Shown: positions 12,745 to 26,744 of the stretch, piece by piece
Layout: each line of letters starts with the position of its first letter
Numbering within the stretch: position 1 is the stretch's first letter
Assembly (NCBI GenBank): GCA_022494885.1
Contig: JAGVSM010002427.1
Location: 62,001 to 126,000 of the forward strand
DNA: 64,000 nt
DNA from: Micrasema longulum
Taxonomy: Eukaryota > Arthropoda > Insecta > Trichoptera > Brachycentridae
Direction: 5' to 3'
Program-made: the position numbers and the translations under genes
The notes under the pieces: generated by a model
The model's input: the letters and a program-made list of their open reading frames with translations, nothing else
Database searches by the model: none
What the model was told of the DNA's origin: nothing

Positions 12745-14990
12745 GTGAAACCGACGCCGACGCCGACGCAGAGAGTGGAGAATAATGTGAAAGTTGATTA
12801 TAGGGGTAATAATATTATCTATACCTCTACAGCTACAGTATTAGACGCGCTGGTGTTGATGTTTGCAGATACACGCTACGTATATACATACCTACTACCT
12901 ACATAATACATATTATAATCTGTGTGTTGGTCCACTAAAATCGTACTATACAGATGTAGTGTTAGTGTCATATCGGAATGCAGGTGATTGTATTCTAATT
13001 AGCAGCCATTGTTCCGTGCTTAACATATTCATATCTGTCTGCAATGAATGTCAGCTAGGCCTTGGGAGACCGAATCAATTCGATTAATTAAGCACTTCGT
13101 TTTATTACATTAGTGACTACTGACTGTGCGTTACATATTTATCGGCAACTTTAAGTTTTATGAACAACAAAACTATAAATTTAGCTTAATTATGATTAGG
13201 TTCTTAACTATTTACAAGCTAGTGTGGTCCCGAAAGGCCTTCGATAAGAATGTTACGAAGATGCGATAGCGTCAGCCGGTCTTCTAAAGGTTTTTAGCAA
13301 TGTCCCTATGAGTGAATGAGGAGAACAATATTGAATTTTAGATCATTTAAATGGTTTCTTGTTTCACGTACGTTATTATTTTAAAGCGCCAAGTTTTGAC
13401 TCAAAACTGAAAATACATTTTGCACAATTATCTCGCGTAGGTTATCATCAAATTACAATATAATCTCAATGTACTGAAATGTCTGGGCATAATAACCCAT
13501 GTAAAATAAAATAACGTTAGGAAGATTCAGCGTGACAGATTGCGCATAAATCACCCTACAGCCGTACAGCGGCTTACCTCTACCCGCTTTCCACTATAAT
13601 ATTATATTATATCTCCATACAGTCTGTAATCCGTAGTAAGCGGGAACATTACCGGAATTCTGTCTTGAGGCGAGCTTTCATATTACCCGCAATTTAAATC
13701 CAATTTGTCGCCTCATTACTTTTCATCTATATCGGAATTTTCGCTAGAAAATCGATTATTAGACAGGAATTGATCAAATGCTAAACAAGTCTCTTCGAAT
13801 CATTTTACTGAACGAATGATTTAAGAAATAAATATGGCCCGACGTCTTATAAGCAACGGCCTTATAAGAAGATAAGTCCGAAAATGGAAAAAGTGGATAT
13901 GATAATATATTACTTACACAATATATTATATTATTCGATGGGGAAATAATCTAAAACTACACTCGTTCAATTTAAATTGACCTAAAAACCAATTCCATTT
14001 TTTTTTCAAATATATTGCTTGATCAGTTCGACAACTTCTTTTTTTAGAAAAGAGAGAGTCTGAGAGCAAAGTAGATGTAAGGTATAGATACCTAATAGTA
14101 CATACAAAATACCAATAATGAGTAAGTACCTACCTAAATTGTTTACAAGATACTGAAAACTGGAAAATATACTTTATTAAAGTATTACTACTGTAGTTGG
14201 ATAATTCATTTAGTACTATTTTCGAGAAAAGGTCGATAGAATAGTTTTTACGTTCATATCTGTATTCTAAATAATAATAAAAACACACTAACTTGTTATT
14301 TTTGAACTGTAAATACGTTTGCGCGCCTCGTTGAACTGGTACTCGAGACTCGAGAGTAAACTGTTAAGAGGATTTAGAGATTTTCGTAATTAATTTTACA
14401 AAACTAGGAAATATACTCGAAACACTTCGTTCGACGAAACATGAAATACAACCGTCGAGCACTTTAACGAAAGCAGCGAACCGCAGGCGAATTCTCTTAA
14501 GGCAGTTAGTAGACCATAATGATACTTCTTTATTGACTGAAGAATGATAACTTTAAATATAAGTGGTTCATTTTTTGCTCTACAAGTGCGGTAAAATTAT
14601 GAAAATACGCTATCAAGTACACTCTGTGACCGTGAAAAATCTATATGTACTTAGTAAACAAGAAGCGCAATTACGCGTGATTATGATTTGATAACTTTAA
14701 TCTAAGAGTACTTTAATTTTATGAACCGAAATATCACCGCGGTTGTAATGACTAAATCGTGGTCCTGTTTTATGTATCCACTTCGCACGCGAAGCTTTTT
14801 AGTAACTTGCGTTTAACGGTTGCAAAATAATTCGGGAAAAATATTAAGCAAGATTATGTTGTAAGTACGCATGGCGTATATGGAGTAATGACTTCCTAAT
14901 GACATCCTACATACTCAATATGTAACGAAAACAAACCGAATCGAGCCATGCTGAAATAAAATTATATGTACGAGATATCGACCATCGAAC
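12745..14990. other. No gene or repeat recognised
   Basis: Mostly AT-rich unique sequence. A (GACGCC)-like short run is at about 12748-12768. Confidence 0.45.
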
Positions 14991-15003
14991 ATCGACCGAT
15001 CTT

Positions 15004-15500
15004 ATGACTTTATATAAAATAATAAAACCAATGTTTGATACCCCTGATCTACTGAAATTGATTTCATTCTATGTACCACCTAGATTAAGCAGAACATCTA
15101 CAATATTTTATTGTCAAAATTCTCGAACGGTAGCTCAATATAACTCACCTATTGTTAGATTACAGAATACCGGGAATGAATATGCATCACATTTTGATAT
15201 ATTTAGTTTATCTCTGCCTAACTTAAAAAATAAAGTGACCAACATATTTTTATCAAAAAGAGCAAATCATCTTCAGAAGATTGGGTTGGAATAGTTATAA
15301 TTTGATTGATTCATGTATTTTGTTATTGTATAATTTCTTTAATATATGTATGTATTTCAAGTAATTAATAATGTGTACAGTACGAGTATATTAATATTTC
15401 ATACTCGATTTTTTTTTTTAAATATTTTTATTTCTAAGCACTCTTTATACCACATATATGTAAATGGCAGAAATGCCGTATATAAATAAATAAATATTGA
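15004..15500 (+). mobile_element. LINE relic (jockey-like), C-terminus and 3' end
   Basis: The ORF reads FDTPDLLKLISFYVPPRLSR, TSTIFYCQNSRTVAQYNSPI and FDIFSLSLPNLKNKV, the C-terminal jockey-like pattern. It ends with a GAAATGCCGTATATAAATAA tail. It is 5' truncated at about 14990. Confidence 0.8.
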
Positions 15501-16500
15501 ACACGGCTATAGGTACTTGAGATAAAGGGGAAATAAAAAATAAACAACATCGATTCAAAACTCTCACCTGTAATTCAATATTATGGGTTTAAGGGCAGGG
15601 AAATCAAAATATTCCACCAAAGCAATTAAAGTAAAGAATCCAAATAGTTATTGCAGCACAGTACGGTACCATCTGCTGGGCCGCCAGGCCGCTGCGCGCT
15701 GGGTGAATGGGGTTGTTCCTATGAGCTAAGGGCTGGGGTTGAGTTGTATTATTACTTTCACATCTGCTACCGTAAGTTATGCGAGGGCACAATATGCCGC
15801 CCGTGCCTCTTATGTGTCCGCCATATTGTGAAATTAATATTTTAACATAAATATATCGATGCGTTTGGGAAAATATGCGATGATCAAGGATCGATGATTT
15901 GTATTGTTAAGTAAAGTTAAACATAAAACTGAAGGTAATAAGAAGGCGGAACCCTCAAACAGCTGGCTGCGGATGGCTTTTGGAGAATGCGAGAGCGATT
16001 TTGGAGGTTATTCGAAATACTCGTAAGTTAGCGACCGACCGAAAAAAGATTTTCAGCCGAAACCAAAACTTTTTTAAATAAGTAAAAATTCACTTCAAAA
16101 CGCCTAAAATTATGCGTATGCCTAAACTTTGGTCGGTCATTATTGTAAGTAGATTACCCATGACCACAAAATATAGGTAAGTTGGGGATAGTGAAGTAAG
16201 GTTGTTCGAATGTGCGTGCATAAAACTATAAAGAATTATAAATATATTTATAATTACTTAATTTCTTTTGAAGGTACTAAAGAACACGACATTTCAAGGA
16301 TGAAAAAAATATTGATTATTGACTAAGTAATTGGGTTATGGAAATAGGGATTTTATAGAATCTATAAATCATAAAGCAAAACAGTTCGCAATAGAACTCT
16401 TCTATCAACTTGATATTTTCTAACAACAAAGAAATAAACGTAAATTTCATGGCATCAATAATTCATACCGCGCCCAAAACATAAAGCATTAGTGTGTAAT

Positions 16501-16690
16501 TTTGTTTCATTTTCACGATTTAGTGTTGGCTTCAGCCCTTGTTGATGATGCGTTGCCGACTAGTTGGCTGTTGGCGTGGTTGATTCACATCGCATTACTA
16601 ATTAGGGAACAATTTGCGCCCAAATCCACAGTTAGCAGTTTTCCGGTTGGGTGTGACGAGGTGTGCGGTAAGTGTCGAGTGTGCTCGGAG
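16501..16690 (+). other. Possible 5' non-coding exon with strong splice donor
   Basis: GC-richer than the surroundings; ends GTGTGCG|GTAAGTGTC at about 16670, a consensus donor. No matching acceptor exon was found in the window. Confidence 0.2.
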
Positions 16691-16907
16691 TGCGTGCGAT
16701 CACGCACCGACGCACCGACGAGATACACAAGGTATACGATGGTGAGATATTATCCAAATATTATAAACACGGGCAAATACGACATATTCTCTTTTTTATA
16801 TATTCTTCGTTCTGAACACGAAAAGAAAGACAAAATGTATGGTCATTCAACTAAACGAGGCAGAATTTTCAACTTTCAACCTTTTGGTGGATATTAATAC
16901 ATTTTAT

Positions 16908-17805
16908 AAATTATTTATTTATTGATTCGTCGGCTTACACCTTTAACAAAATATAAAATAATAATAAAAAAACAATTGAACGTAGTTATGCAGAAAGCAG
17001 CCAGCCATTGAAAAGTGAAACTGAGATAATAGCACCTTTGTGAAAAGAGTGAATAAACAAGGAATATTTTAGTTTTTTTTACATTACAAATAAGAATTTA
17101 ACTATGTATTTAACCAAATTTAATGATTTTTAAATTCGTAAAGATTTTCTAGTGCTGTGGGTGTTTTCTGCAAATTGAGAAATACCGATTTTGTGATTGA
17201 TACCATTTTCAGAAGGTGATTAAAACAATTTTTTGTATGAAAGCGGTCTGGCTGTTTTAAGCAGAACATAGAATTGACCTTACTGCACCCAAAAACATCA
17301 ATATCTCATTTTTCAAAATTGTGGACTGGCTGCTTTCTGCATAACTACGTTCAATTATAATAAAACAAAATACAAAACACCCGTACACAAGTGAAGAAAA
17401 AAAAGATACATAAAATCAGCAGAAAATAAAGAAATAACATAGGAAAATTAAACAAGAAATTATAACAAAGGTATGCAGCAAATTAACAACACATAAAGAG
17501 TTTAAATATAAAAAAGTATCCAAGTAACAGATGCGATGTATAATAAGCAGATTTTTATTATTTAGGAAAGAAGCGATTAAAAAGTAATGATTTTAATTTG
17601 TATAAAGATTAATGAAATAAATTTAAATTTCCACGTTTGCTAACATGTGGAGCCGGGAAATAGGCGAGTATTTAGCATAGTTTGAACTAAGCAAATCAAC
17701 AGAAAATGTAAATTTATATAAATACGGATTTGTCGAGTTGCTCAGAGCTGCAACTGAAATGAAGAGCGTCAGAGCTAAAAATAAGAAAACGATTAAAGAG
17801 TGCAA
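16908..17805 (-). mobile_element. LINE relic (jockey-like), split by a MITE
   Basis: The minus-strand ORF 17805-17623 (YLYKFTFSVDLLSSNYAKYS then PISRLHML) fits the same C-terminal block as the other jockey-like relics. The A-rich tail is at 16908-16920. A family M1 MITE sits inside the 3' UTR. Confidence 0.5.
16973..17356 (+). mobile_element. MITE, TIR family M1, inserted in a LINE 3' region
   Basis: TIR CAATTGAACGTAGTTATGCA at the left end, complement GCATAACTACGTTCAATT at the right end; 384 bp. It splits the LINE relic that has its C-terminal coding at 17623-17805 and its A-rich tail at about 16908. Confidence 0.85.
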
Positions 17806-18427
17806 AATTAAATAAACGGGATATTCAAAACATTATAAACATCAGCGTGCTTGTAACTTATAATAAGCAGGTATGTGAAATAAATATTACGGGACGAGGA
17901 ATGTCGGGTGACGAGACGATGTACAATACATAAATAGTTCGGGTCAGAGCTATTATGGTGTTATGAAGAATGTGGGACGATCCCTTCTCATCGATTGTGG
18001 AAGTCCCGTCCAGTACAATGTACCATAGGCAGTATGGAAATCAGTGGCAACGCACATCAACCGAGGCCTTCGCAGCATGCCTACATCAGCTCTGCGGAAC
18101 AATACGTGGACCCTCCTTGACAGGTGGAATTCTCGTATTATACACTAGTACCGAGTGACACATTCAGGCGCTGGATTTGTTCCAAACACAATATGGATAA
18201 TATTTAATATTATGGTACGAGAATGATTCACGCGGCATCGCACATAAAGAAGAGTTATGAAGCTCTTCCAAAATATGCTAATTGATTTGAATACCTTCGT
18301 AAGTACCGCAGAGAATACCTTTCATGCGTATTGTAAGTTCATATAGGTACACGAGTATAGCTGACAGGGAATGTAATCGGAAAATAATAACTACACACAT
18401 CTTCGTATTATATTTTATAGTATTACT

Positions 18428-19125
18428 TATACCTAATCATTTTATTTATTTATTAAAAGAAAACAACAGCCATAGGCCAATTATAGTTGTCTATACATTA
18501 CTAAATACAATGTCAAAAAAGAAGAAAAAAAGCGTACATTGAAATAGCCACTCCGTATCATTCCACACGTAAAAAAATAATAAAATATTACAACAATAAT
18601 GATAATAATAAAAAATAAAAATAAAAGTTTTTTGTTTAATCGAACTTAAAAATCCTTTCGCCGGCGGATCCATACGGAGTAATATGGAGCTATCAGTCCT
18701 CCCTTCTTTCTTCTTTCAAACAAGAGAAAATAATTACAATATTAAAGTGCACAAAAAACAAAATATTAGGTAGGTACAGTTAGATTGAATTATAATTACT
18801 ATTTTTAATTAGGGTTCTAGCAATTTCTTTAAATTTGTTTAAAGTGAGGAAATATATATCTATTTCAGCAAAAAACGTGTTATAATTATTTAAAATTCTG
18901 GGCAAAGATGCATTCTTATTATTATTCGTGCTTGAAATACCAACATGAAATAATTGTTGCAGCCGAGTTGTACGTTGAGGAATACGAATTTTAATTTTTT
19001 CAAGCAGTTGAGGGCAATCTAAGTTATTATTACATATTGTGTAAAGGAAAGCAGTATCATTGATGATTCTTCTAGATTGTAAGGTATCGATTTTATGATG
19101 TACTGCAGCTTCTTCATAGTTATTG
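18428..19125 (-). mobile_element. LINE relic (jockey-like), C-terminus and 3' UTR
   Basis: The minus-strand frame AAVHHKIDTLQSRRIINDTA, LEKIKIRIPQRTTRLQQLFH, ending at FLTLNKFKEIARTLIKNSNY then stop, has no ATG. The 3' UTR runs to a TTTATTTATT tail at about 18435. Confidence 0.75.
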
Positions 19126-20004
19126 AAATGGAATGTAATTTATTACAATTACTATAAGCTTACGTTCACCATAAAATATTACAACAGCGCATGTTACGAT
19201 ATTAACAATTGTTAAAACGCAATTACTTAACTATGTGTACTAAATTGAAGTTATTTATTTTATGTTTTCAGTATTCGTTCATAATAAGTATTCTAATACT
19301 TGTTGAGAAGTATATTTTAATATTTTTTTTTATAATTAGATATAATTAAAAACGTTTCGTTTATAATAAATGAATTGAATAAATGCGTGAAACGTTAATG
19401 CACAAGTTAAAACTAACTAGAGGTCATGTTTTTTTATCATTTCATTATTTATTTTATTTATTTTTATTTGGGAAAAAAACAACAGTTTTCACATATATTG
19501 TATACAGAAAATAAGAATATATATAAACGAAAATTGTGAAAACAGTAAATATAAATTTTCCACAGTGGCGTAAGCTATTGATTTAGTACATTATCGGTAT
19601 CAAAATAAAAGCAATTGAACAATTAAGAAATGTTAGGCACTTAGAAGTTGCAAATAAAATAAAAATACATATATTTAATCTATTGTAAGACGTCACTCCT
19701 CATTATATACACAAGAATTGTTTATTTCTTTTACGTAATGGGAAACGTTAATGTAAATATATGTATTTGATTAATGTAAAAAAATTGTATTTAGTTGTAA
19801 ATACAATTTTTGTTGATAATTTAAAAAAATATATACAGTAATAAAAATAAAGTAAATAGAAACAAGATTAATTTAAATTTGAAGAATAAGAAAAGAAAAA
19901 AGTTATATAAAAATAATGTAAAAGGCACAAAATATAATAATTAACAAACTTATTATTATCTTATTTATTTTAATTTTGTTTATTTATTTTATTTAGTTCT
20001 ATGG

Positions 20005-20588
20005 TAGGGTCAAAGCACCAATGAATGGCCGTTTAAGGTTCAGCTTGTAGTGAAATCCACATTAAAGGTATACATTTCATTATTTAAGCGTACAAAATAA
20101 AAGAAAACAAAAAAAACACATTCATTTAACTTTTTATTGAAATAAGAGTATAACAATTATAATTAATATAACTCTAAGAAAATAGCAGAATCACCAGTGA
20201 ATGACCACTACTACCTCAGTAAAAATAATACTCAGATTTAGTTACATCATAACAATATAAAACACCCTAACACATTAGAATATGGATATATTCAAAGAAT
20301 TGCATAAGAAATAGCATTAAATAAAACACTTACCACACCTTTCCTTATAAAAACACTATCAATCTCGGAACAATAACGGGAAGACGCACTATTACCTTTT
20401 GACAACTCACAGTTCAAAACTGATAGATTTGTTTCTTACCAAAAGATGTGTCCGCCTACTGCTTTTGTCATAGTTTCTGGTGTTAAAAGTTTTTTGACTG
20501 GACACATGTAGCAATTCTTATTATATTGTGTTTTATTAACCAATGGTAATTTACTGGGGGGTGGTCATTTACTGGTGCTTTGACCCTA
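20005..20588. mobile_element. Non-autonomous DNA transposon with 26-bp TIRs
   Basis: TAGGGTCAAAGCACCAATGA at the left and its imperfect complement (TCATTTACTGGTGCTTTGAC, then CCTA) at the right. TA may be the target duplication. 584 bp without coding. Confidence 0.75.
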
Positions 20589-21542
20589 AACATAGCCTAA
20601 TATATATTTACAACACAATATTGACATATTTAAATATTATTTATTACTATTGTACACATACTATCCTAATTTATAATATTCAAACTGTTCAATATTTACA
20701 CTTATGTATATTCACTTTTTACAATATACACTATATATATATACTCTTTATATTTGATTTGAAATATATTTACATTTTTTTCATTTTTTATGCTTTCTGG
20801 CATTTCCTCAAATAACTGTATTCCCTTGTACATAAGGCAGTTCTGGAACATTGCGTTTGATTTCTTTTCCAATCTTATATTTTCAGATCCTCTTGTTGCA
20901 TAGTTATGAAAGAACTAATTATTTTTTTAGTTTGTTTAGAAAATATCTCGGAACTATTCCTTTAATAATTTTGTTAATTTTATTAGCAACATTGAATTTG
21001 ATTCTTTGATCAATAATATCTTATTAAATTTATCAAGAGGAAAGTTATCAAGGGTAACAACCTAGTACCTACATTTCTACAATAGATTGTTAGTCACATG
21101 ATGAATTTTTAACAATCTCCAAACACACCTAATTTTCAGAAGACTACAGACTAGAGTACCAAACGTGGGCTGAAGAATGCGCGTACAATTCTGTGGATTG
21201 TGCCTTTTTCGTGATGTGATTAATTCCAAGGTCGATGTGGCCGGATACCGGGCTCACGATGACCACAGTGCGGTTCCTCTACAGCAGTAACGGCCTTAGC
21301 CGTAGCCGTACAAAACATTCATAAAACAATTAAATCGAGTATTTTACTCGCCGCGCCGCCGTGTTTAGGTTGGGTGTTGGGTGTCGGGTGTCAGCGCAAC
21401 AATCTGGCGGAGGAATGACCGCGAAGGAAGTTGGGTCGCCATTCGCCGTTCAAATCGATAGTCATTACTCCGTTCAGTAAAAACCACAACGTGATTTTTT
21501 AAAATTCTGACACTTCTCTCGTCCGTCGGAAATTCAATTAAA

Positions 21543-22907
21543 TATCGAGCCACGATCGCCGAAACACCGTAACCGACATGAACAATATTTTACGGGAGAA
21601 TATCGAGCCATAATCGGCCGAACAACGTAAGCGACAAATAGTGAATTGTGCAGGAGCAGGTTTTTTTAAATTTTTGTTCCATTTACATATTTTTTAATGA
21701 TTCGGTAAATGGGATTTATAATGGTTGGTTACTGCCAATACTGAAATGAGAGCCAAATTGTTTAAATATCTTCCGCTTTTAAGATAGTGGGGCGAACCGT
21801 GTATAGAAGAGATTATGCGCAGCTTACCATTATATTTGACTAACCATAATAATGTTTTACTGTAACTTTATTTTCAGAAAAACAAATAAATAATTACTAT
21901 TTTTTTTTAATCGTTTCCACCGTTTGTATTTTTATCCTAATATAAATATTAATATTAATAAAGCGCGCCCAGCGCCTGCGGTGAGCCAAGAAACTAGCCG
22001 ATTATTCCAGCTTTTTTTTTATACAAATAAGTATACTATTTTTTTAATGTGTTAACCCCAGTGCGGGTTTTTTCTCCTAGATGAAACTTGCAGATTACAC
22101 AAATTATTTGAAGATTCTTGATTTGGAAAACAGTATTTCATTAAGAGCTATTTTTCTTTGAGATTTTACTTTTGACATAAGACGATAATTACTCATTCGT
22201 CATATTGCAGGACATATGGCGCTTGACGCGGCCGTTCTTAGCACTAATCATTTCTAGAACAATTCGGTCAGTTGACATTTCAATTGAATATCGACTGAAT
22301 TCATCGTGCTATTTGTTTTATTTTTTTTAGTTTGAGTTTGAGTTATGTATAGTATATCTATATAGTATAATATATCACGAGGTTGTCGTTTGAGTTGATT
22401 TAATGGATGAGAGTTGTTGTATCACACAGAACCACAGAAAAATATTCATTTATAGTATTTATTAATTATATTATGTACCTTCTATGTAGGTAAAAACATA
22501 TGATATTTTTTTATAGCTTACCTGTAAATAAAATCACCATTCGTCACTGGGCAGTGCGCAGTGGTGCGAGCTAGCGTAACTGCCTACATTGTCGTCAGTT
22601 ATGTTATTTTGCTTAGCTTAAAAAATATATATCAACATTTTTTTTTTTTAAAGAGTTGAATGATGCGGAGTAATACACGGAAAACTATAATTGGTCTATA
22701 ATTTTGGTTTATTTGTAAATATTATATGTTTTTGTTATAATGGCTGTTATTTTCTTTGAATAAATACCCTTAATGTGGCAGGTGAATTTTATAGCGCTAT
22801 GATGTTTTTTAACACTTGTGCAGGGAGCGAAAGGGAACACTTTTCCTTTAAAAAACGCAATTCGCCAAAAAAGTCGCTTACGTTGTTCTGCCGAATATGG
22901 CTCGATA
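21543..22907. mobile_element. Non-autonomous DNA transposon with 35-bp TIRs and a doubled left end
   Basis: TATCGAGCCATAATCGGCCG at 21601 pairs with the complement ending at 22907 (35 bp, 2-3 mismatches). A second, more diverged version of the same 35-mer starts at 21543. No transposase ORF is present in the 1.3-kb interior. Confidence 0.75.
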
Positions 22908-23294
22908 TCTTTTCTTCTTAATTATCAAGGAATATACTTAAAGAACCTAGTTTTGTTTTGATTATTTATTTTATTGATGTCAATAAATAAATAGTCGAAA
23001 CAGAGTTTGATTCTATCGTATTCCTATTTACATTTATTGAGACACAAATCTCAACTCCATGGGACTTCCGTCCTGTGTCGAGTTGGGACTTGAAACGGAT
23101 ACTACAATAAGTACACTATAGTATAACAAGAAAATCGTTCAATAACACCTAGCACATCAATATAGAAACATAATAAATAAAAAAAAATATTTGATTGTTT
23201 TATTAAGATATAACCGGCTGTTTCTTATTTATAATACATAAGTACACTAAATTTATTTGCATATTTTCAGTCCACATACCTCATCTAAGTACTG

Positions 23295-23870
23295 AAATAA
23301 GTTAACATATTGCAACAGAGATGAAGAACATTTTAGAGAAGGTAATATATAAGTCTAGGCATCTACAGGGCTTATGAGGTGTCATTGGCTGGTTTAAGTG
23401 GCCACTTTACACACTGTGCAACATAATATTAACATCTCCCCGGGGAGTTGAATCAGTCCTTGTCTACAAAAGTTTGGAAAAACTCAAAATATTGTTGATA
23501 AATCCATGTGGTCCATGAAGAAGTATAGAAATTGATATAATATATTTTTTTTAATTTACAGGCGTTGCCTAGTATGTAGGTGAAATAACTCAATTAGATG
23601 AATCTCGCCCGCATAAATAACGGTTTTAGCTCTTTGACTTCACAAACATCAACAGATGAAAGAATTGAAGGAATATAGATGTTTAAATATGGGCAGATTG
23701 GTGAATGTTTCAAAGCGTGTAAAGTGGCCACTTAAACCAGCCAATAACAGGTCATAAGCCCTGATGATGCCTAGACTTCTATATTACTTTCTCTAAAATG
23801 TTCTTCATCTCTGTTGTAATATGTTAATATTAACATCTCCCCAGGGAGTTGAATCCAGTCCACTCAAAAT
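23295..23870. mobile_element. Long-TIR foldback, family A (reference copy)
   Basis: TIRs of about 110 bp: the left reads ACATATTGCAACAGAGATGA, then AAGTCTAGGCATCTACAGGG and GGTTTAAGTGGCCACTTTAC; the right is the complement. The interior includes a GGCGTTGCCTAGTATGTAGG block and ATCAACAGATGAAAGAATTG. It has no coding. Confidence 0.85.
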
Positions 23871-24830
23871 ATTCATACTTAAATAAGTGTTAGTACCTTA
23901 CTTCCTTATACCCTTAGAGTATAATATACTCTAAGCTTATACCCATATAATGAAAATTGTTTTTTAATTTGATTAATTCTACTTATAAAAAAAAACTAAT
24001 AATTTAATTGTACGAATTCCACTAAAAATTTTTTCGTTCAAATGAAAGTATTTCCCGCCTAATGCTGTACAACTAAATACTGAATGTGAAATAGTGTTTG
24101 AGTAGGGTATTTTATAACGTAAATAAACAAATAATGTTTGATAACTAGTTTTTTTAATGGATAAATCAATTCCATGGCATTTAGAGGCACCGCGGGAATA
24201 CTTATGGCAAACGGAAATTCAGCATTAATCACAGATTTAGAGATACTACGGTACGTTCGAAACACGTTTGAGATTAGAAATATAACATCGCTTTTGTATA
24301 TAAATATTCCAATCTACCGGAAGACTGACAAAGTTGTAAAACTGACCAGTTTCCGGCCGACGCGCGACGCGACAAAATAAAGAAAAATATTGTTTTACAC
24401 CCTGGGCATAAAACCAGAAGTGTTTTAATGGCTTCCTGAAAGTATAAAAAGATACACGGTCGGTGTTTTGTAAAACACGATTGTGTATTTTGTCAGTCGA
24501 CAATTTGGTTAGCATTGTACCAAGCTAATTACTAGAATATTCCAGGGAATACAATCCGATGGTAACCGATCAATTTGAAACTGCATATTTTGACTGCCGG
24601 ACTTGAAAAATCAATCATCTTTCTTATATATAGGATACTGAATATTTACAAACTGAGTAATCGGAAGACTGTCGAGGGCCATATAAATAATGATGTAAAT
24701 AGTGGTAGAAAGAAAATCTCGAGATTATAATATTAATCGAATCGGCATTCACTTCGTAACATTTCATTATAAATTATTGTGAAAATAAAACTTTGTGATT
24801 AGTGTTACACAATTTTTATTATTTTACAAG

Positions 24831-24877
24831 AACACTACTACAGTTTCGGGAGAGCACTCCTCCCATCGACGGGTGAT
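24831..24877 (-). ncRNA. Degenerate hammerhead-like motif
   Basis: On the minus strand: stem I CAC/GUG, CCGUCGA in place of CUGANGA (two core changes), stem II GGGAG/CUCCC, a perfect GAAAC, a short stem III and GUA as cleavage triplet. It has the same architecture as the motifs at 27.6 and 57.1 kb and is probably a decayed Penelope-like terminal region. Confidence 0.45.
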
Positions 24878-25660
24878 ATAAAACCAATATAGTAAACACA
24901 GAATTTTGTTCACGATGTCATAGAATTTAAACAAAAAATAAACAAATAAATCAGTGAAACATAAAACAGAGGGGTTTATTCCACTTATCTAAGGTGTTAG
25001 CATATATATGGATAGTTATCTAAAGTATATATATGAAAACATGATCAATGAGGGAAAGAACGTTAAGTAAAATTTATTTCCTAAAATTTAGCACATTAGT
25101 GGAAGTTACAATAATTAAGCCAAAAAATGTGGGAAGACATCGCGGGGCTACCGGCGGTCTACGTGGGTAAGTGGAGTGTGGGAGGTCGCAAAGGGAACAT
25201 TGTCAATAAAGGCGAGGGGTGATTATGAATTAAATTGTTGTCAGAATTAAAATTTTTGTGGATTTCTATTATTTCCAGATTATTCATGTTACTGCCTTTG
25301 TTATTTACTCGGTGCAGGAGTTATAGGGTGTGATTTTGGAATGAGTGGTTACTATCTATTATATGATTCGCGAATTCCGAGAAATTATTAATGGTCAGGC
25401 AATAATATTATATTCGAGGCTCGAGATTATAATTATATTATTACGGATTTAGGTGCGACGCGATTTAGTGTTAAAGCCGGAGGGATTGTCTTTCGCGTAA
25501 ATGCTACGAACATTATAAAGGAATCGGGTATCGTTAACCGCCTATGGATTCCGTTAGTCGCACTTCACGCGTCACACTAGTGGAAGGTGGAAGATGGACG
25601 CCCGGTGCGACCACGGCGCGGCGGCGGAATGTCTGCAGTCTGCGGGTAACCAGCAATAAC

Positions 25661-26300
25661 TTTTGGTAGTACACGAGTACTGAGAATTCTTTATAACTCG
25701 TTGGTGCGAAGTAGACTCGAGAGTGGCTCGATGATTTGGGGACCGTGTGAGTTGAAGTACTCTCTTATGGTGGAGAGGGTTCAGAAGAAATTTCTTCAGT
25801 TTCTCTACATGAGGGAGTGCGAATATTATCCATGGCTTTATCCCACTGAGTTTCTCCAGGGTATGCTTGGTTACAGCAGTTTGAAGACTAGAAGGAATGT
25901 GTATTTAACAGCGCACTTCTTTCGATTGTTGCGCAGTATTATTGACAACCCTGAAATTATGCGGAGCATTAGCTTTTATGTTCCTGATAATTATTTTAGA
26001 CAGCGTCAACATAGACTGTTTCACATTCAATATACAGGACCAACCTGCCAATGGTTATGCCTGTTGGAAGGGCTATCTCTATGTTGAACAATATCACTTT
26101 GAACATTGACATTTTTCACGTCTCTGAGGGAGTTTTTCGTTACAAGATTCTTTTACTTTTTTAACATATTATTCTTTGGATATTATGTATACTAATGTGT
26201 TTTTTTTTTATATATACCTAATTATTTCTATATGTATGAATTAAGATATTTTATTTTGTAATGTACATATATATGAATAAATTAATGATAAATGATAACA
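25661..26300 (+). mobile_element. LINE relic (jockey-like), RT C-terminal part and 3' UTR
   Basis: TRVLRILYNSLVRSRLESGS, then MIWGPCELKYSLMVERVQKK and FYVPDNYFRQRQHRLFHIQY: the standard post-RT region. The frame starts abruptly at about 25661 after unrelated GC-rich sequence (5' truncation) and ends near AATAAATTAATGATAAATGA. Confidence 0.85.
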
Positions 26301-26465
26301 GCAGACATATGGAATGAGGTGGAAACTACACCCACTCATGAATAATACCGATTTTATAAGACTGGCAAAGAAACTGGGTCAGGAAAATTTTCCGGGGAAG
26401 GAGCAACGCACGCCACTGACATCGTCACATCATCATTATATTAAATAAACTAATCCAACCGAAAA

Positions 26466-26725
26466 ATCTCTTTTTTTGTATTTATTTTTATTTAAGTAGG
26501 TAAACATGAACAGAAAATATAAAAGGAAAAATAATGAAACTCGCGAAACCGGCTTGTCAGCAGGTTTCTTATTTTTCCTTTACTAAGAAAAACGTTAGAG
26601 AAATTATATAAATTTAAAAATTAATATGAACATTATTAAGAACTAAAAGCAAACGTATTTTTACACAAAATTTTAAAGAGATGACTGTGAACATAAAATA
26701 ATAATCAATATAAAGCCTTGTCAAC
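26466..26725 (-). mobile_element. LINE 3' UTR fragment, same family as 36.6 kb
   Basis: AACATGAACAGAAAATATAA, AAACCGGCTTGTCAGCAGGT and GTTAGAGAAATTATATAAAT are shared with 36590-36720. Coding is absent because the family A copy at 26745 adjoins it. Confidence 0.7.
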
Positions 26726-26744
26726 ATTTTAAATGATCAACAAT

